Source: Chitinibacter tainanensis DSM 15459 (GTDB lineage: Bacteria; Pseudomonadota; Gammaproteobacteria; Burkholderiales; Chitinibacteraceae). From it: a stretch of 36,779 nt of DNA. Below are positions 35,071 through 36,779 of the stretch, in pieces. The translations under genes and the position numbers were made by a program. The stretch spans positions 1 to 36,779 of the forward strand of contig NZ_AUCN01000003.1 of assembly GCF_000429785.1 (NCBI RefSeq), read 5' to 3'. The notes under the pieces were generated by a model. That model saw nothing but the letters and a program-made list of their open reading frames with translations, did not search any database and was not told the DNA's origin. Positions within the stretch are counted from its first letter, which is position 1; the number at the start of each line of letters is the position of its first letter.

Positions 35071-36240
35071 GTGCTACAAATATTTCATTTTTTTGCGCCT
35101 TGTCCGCGCGGGCTGGAGCCAGTGCTGGTGCAGGAGTTGCAAGCGCTCGAGGCTAAGCAGATTAGTGCAACCGATGGCGGGGTGGCATTTAGCGGCCCAT
35201 GGCCGTTGATGTACAAGGTTAACCTGCATTCGCGAGTGGCCAGCCGGGTGCTTTGGAAGCTGACCGAGCGTAGCTACCGCAACGAAGACGATCTCTATCG
35301 CCTGGCCCGCGATACCGAATGGGCCGAGCTGTTTGCGGTTGAAAACACTATCAAGGTGCAAGTGACTGCGGTGCGCTCGCCTTTGCGTAGCCTCGACTTT
35401 ATTGCTCTGAAAGTGAAGGACGGTATTTGTGATCGCTTTCGCCTGAAAACTGGCAATCGTCCAAGTGTCGATACTCGTGAGCCAGATATGCGGATTCACC
35501 TTTATCTGACTCACAAAATGGCCACGCTGTATCTCGATACCTCGGGTGAAGCGCTGTTTAAGCGGGGCTATCGCGTAGAAACGGGTGACGCGCCCATTCG
35601 TGAAAATCTGGCCGCAGGCATTTTGAGCTTGAGCGGCTGGACGCCCGAGCAGCCTTTATATGATCCAATGTGTGGCTCTGGCACTTTCCTGATCGAAGCG
35701 GCAATGATTGCGCGCCGAATCGCGCCTGGCCAGCGGCGCTCGTTTGCCTTCCAGCAATTGCGCATGCACGACGATCAGTTCTGGCAGCAATTACGGGCGC
35801 AAGCCAAAGCGGCCGAATTGCAAAGCAATGCACTGATCTACGGTAGCGATGTCTCGAGCACGGTGCTCAATCATGCCAAGGCCAATATTGAAGCGGCAGG
35901 GCTGAGCGAGGCCATTCAGCTGAAACAGTTGAATGCCGCCGATGCCAAAGCGCCGGCAGCAAGCGGCGTGTGGGTGTGCAATCCGCCCTACGGTGAGCGC
36001 CTAGATGAAAAAGAGCGTCTCGCGAGTCTGTATCCGCAATGGGCGGCGACCTTAAAGCAGCGCTTTGCCGGTTGGAATGCTTATTTCCTCACCGCAGACC
36101 TCGATTTGCCGAAGTTCATGCGTTTGAAAGCCAGTAAACGGACGGTGCTGTTTAATGGGCCGCTCGAATGTCGCTTGTTTGAATACAAGATGGTGGCCGG
36201 CAGTAATCGTGACAAGACGGCTGAAGAAGCCGCAGAGTAA
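35071..36240 (+). CDS. rlmL: RlmL-type 23S rRNA (guanine-N2)-methyltransferase, single-domain form
   Basis: A class I SAM-dependent RNA methyltransferase of 389 residues. An N-terminal ferredoxin-like and THUMP region (about residues 1-155, including ACPRGLEPVL-like PCPRGLEPVLVQELQ) precedes the methyltransferase domain. The SAM motif DPMCGSGTF starts at residue 198, and the NPPYGERL catalytic motif of base N-methyltransferases starts at residue 304. The closest known family is the N-terminal half of E. coli RlmKL, which makes m2G2445 in 23S rRNA. The RlmK half (m7G2069) is absent, so this is the stand-alone form. The start is GTG 35071 with AGGA upstream. It is probably cotranscribed with the condensin genes and ends in a terminator before an rrn operon. 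Confidence 0.88.
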   Translation: MLQIFHFFAPCPRGLEPVLVQELQALEAKQISATDGGVAFSGPWPLMYKVNLHSRVASRVLWKLTERSYRNEDDLYRLARDTEWAELFAVENTIKVQVTAVRSPLRSLDFIALKVKDGICDRFRLKTGNRPSVDTREPDMRIHLYLTHKMATLYLDTSGEALFKRGYRVETGDAPIRENLAAGILSLSGWTPEQPLYDPMCGSGTFLIEAAMIARRIAPGQRRSFAFQQLRMHDDQFWQQLRAQAKAAELQSNALIYGSDVSSTVLNHAKANIEAAGLSEAIQLKQLNAADAKAPAASGVWVCNPPYGERLDEKERLASLYPQWAATLKQRFAGWNAYFLTADLDLPKFMRLKASKRTVLFNGPLECRLFEYKMVAGSNRDKTAEEAAE

Positions 36241-36278
36241 TCCGGCTGGCGCATCAATTAGCTAAAACAGCCCCCAAA

Positions 36279-36310
36279 CACAGCCCGCTTTAGCGGGCTG
36301 TGGTGTTTTT
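36279..36310 (+). terminator. Rho-independent terminator after the methyltransferase gene
   Basis: CACAGCCCGC (36279-36288) pairs perfectly with GCGGGCTGTG (36293-36302) around a 4-base loop, followed by GTGTTTTT. It ends the mks-rlmL transcript and insulates the rRNA promoter. Confidence 0.8.
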
Positions 36311-36464
36311 AGGCTGGGTTTTGGCGATGTTTGCGCTGGAGCTGCGGTATTGTTGGGCCTGGGGTTTGATAGCTCTTCTTGGTTTGGCGCGATTTTCTTT
36401 GATGTTCGGTTCTTTGCAAATCAAACGCTTATCGACTTGTTGGCGCTTTTTCGTTGGATTGGTG
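36311..36464 (+). other. Region upstream of the rRNA promoter, no gene seen
   Basis: About 150 bases without a credible gene. Short open frames on both strands run through the promoter and have no ribosome binding site or family features. The stretch before the -35 box has a few T-tracts, for instance near 36447-36452, that may serve as an UP element for the RNA polymerase alpha C-terminal domain. This is inferred. Confidence 0.3.
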
Positions 36465-36493
36465 TTGACGTGTTTTCGATGGGTGGGTATAGT
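36465..36493 (+). promoter_or_regulatory. rRNA operon promoter (P1-like)
   Basis: TTGACG (36465-36470) and TATAGT (36488-36493) are separated by exactly 17 bases, near the sigma70 consensus. The start is expected near 36500, about 220 bases before 16S rRNA. Position and strength fit the main rrn promoter. Confidence 0.8.
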
Positions 36494-36550
36494 TCGGCCT
36501 CTCTGCTGATGACGCAGCGAAACAAAACGAGTTTCTCTAGTCGCCAGCCC

Positions 36551-36561
36551 GATCTTTAACA
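36551..36561 (+). promoter_or_regulatory. boxA antitermination element of the rrn leader
   Basis: GATCTTTAACA followed by AATT closely matches the rRNA boxA of E. coli (core CTTTAACA). NusB with S10/NusE binds boxA RNA to prevent premature termination in rrn operons. A stem of TGAGTGC (36580-36586) with GCACTCA (36614-36620) follows and may be boxB-like or a processing element. Confidence 0.7.
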
Positions 36562-36720
36562 AATTACAGCCGATGAGTGTGAGTGCTTGATTCGTAAGTC
36601 GAAACAAGTGCTTGCACTCAGATGATAGGAAAAAAACAAGTCAGCAGGCTTTGCCTGTTAACTCGTGATTTTCTTTGAGTATTGAAGTACAAGCCAAGTA
36701 GTAAAAATAGCTTAGAGATT

Positions 36721-36779
36721 AAACGAAAGAGTTTGATCCTGGCTCAGATTGAACGCTGGCGGCATGCTTTACACATGCA
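36721..36779 (+). rRNA. rrs: 16S ribosomal RNA, 5' end (3' partial)
   Basis: AGAGTTTGATCCTGGCTCAG begins at 36728, the universal position-8 primer site, so the mature 5' end is placed at about 36721. It is followed by ATTGAACGCTGGCGGCATGC, the usual proteobacterial helix 3-6 region. Only the first 59 bases lie in the window. The exact 5' end is inferred from E. coli numbering. Confidence 0.96.

Noticed and set aside
35071-36240. Possible JetD/MksG nuclease as fourth gene of a complete Wadjet system
   Set aside because: The protein has THUMP, DPMCGSGTF and NPPYGERL motifs of an RNA methyltransferase and no toprim-like features, so the locus is not a complete JetABCD system.
30282-36240. Mobile defence island or recent transfer
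   Set aside because: No integrase, tRNA, direct repeats or transposase is seen. Base and codon use look like those of neighbouring obgE, and both flanks are core genes.
36290-36607. 105-residue open frame on the minus strand, with smaller plus-strand frames at 36300-36559
   Set aside because: They run across the rRNA promoter and boxA, have no ribosome binding site and show no family features. The region is regulatory.

Overview
This window is a chromosomal segment of a betaproteobacterium, most likely of the order Neisseriales. The case rests on gene order: tuf-rpsJ followed by the S10, spc and alpha ribosomal-protein blocks; a pilB-pilC-pilD-coaE-zapD-yacG run; a ypjD-type gene divergent from ffh-rpsP-rimM-trmD-rplS; and a 16S rRNA 5' end of proteobacterial type. 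I cannot name the genus from the sequence alone. Nearly all of the window is core genome. I see no insertion sequence, prophage, CRISPR array or tRNA gene.

Layout. 1-14445 (+): the 3' half of tuf, then rpsJ, rplC-rplD-rplW-rplB-rpsS-rplV-rpsC-rplP-rpmC-rpsQ, rplN-rplX-rplE-rpsN-rpsH-rplF-rplR-rpsE-rpmD-rplO-secY, and rpmJ-rpsM-rpsK-rpsD-rpoA-rplQ. Three internal gaps (after rpsJ, rpsQ and secY) hold hairpins and good sigma70-type promoters, so the superoperon looks divided into separately promoted units. The infA gene often found between secY and rpmJ is absent here. 14504-15331 (+): apaH. 15288-22364 (-): a type IV pilus assembly operon (pilB, pilC, pilD) continuing into coaE, zapD and yacG, followed by olsB-like and olsA-like acyltransferases. 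22592-23398 (-): a CcsA/YpjD-type membrane protein. 23480-26920 (+): ffh, rpsP, rimM, trmD, rplS. 27000-27962 (-): ispB. 28202-30132 (+): rplU, rpmA, obgE. 30282-36240 (+): a three-gene SMC-family condensin locus (kleisin-like, MksE-like, SMC ATPase) followed closely by a 23S rRNA guanine methyltransferase gene of RlmL type. 36465-36779 (+): an rRNA promoter, boxA-containing leader and the first bases of 16S rRNA.

How the parts work together. Most of the window builds and runs the translation apparatus: ribosomal proteins, EF-Tu, RNA polymerase alpha, SRP and SecY for membrane targeting, rRNA and tRNA modification and maturation factors (RimM, TrmD, RlmL-like), the ribosome-assembly GTPase Obg, and an rrn operon. 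The minus-strand block links type IV pilus assembly to housekeeping genes for coenzyme A, Z-ring bundling and gyrase control.

The most interesting items are: (1) the compact MksF/MksE/MksB-like locus, which resembles the loop-extruding core of the MksBEF/Wadjet (JetABC) family but has no MksG/JetD nuclease gene beside it; (2) an attenuator-like leader before rpmJ with a competing antiterminator pairing; (3) a recurring layout in which a promoter overlaps or abuts a terminator hairpin at operon boundaries; and (4) a hairpin that encloses the olsB start codon.
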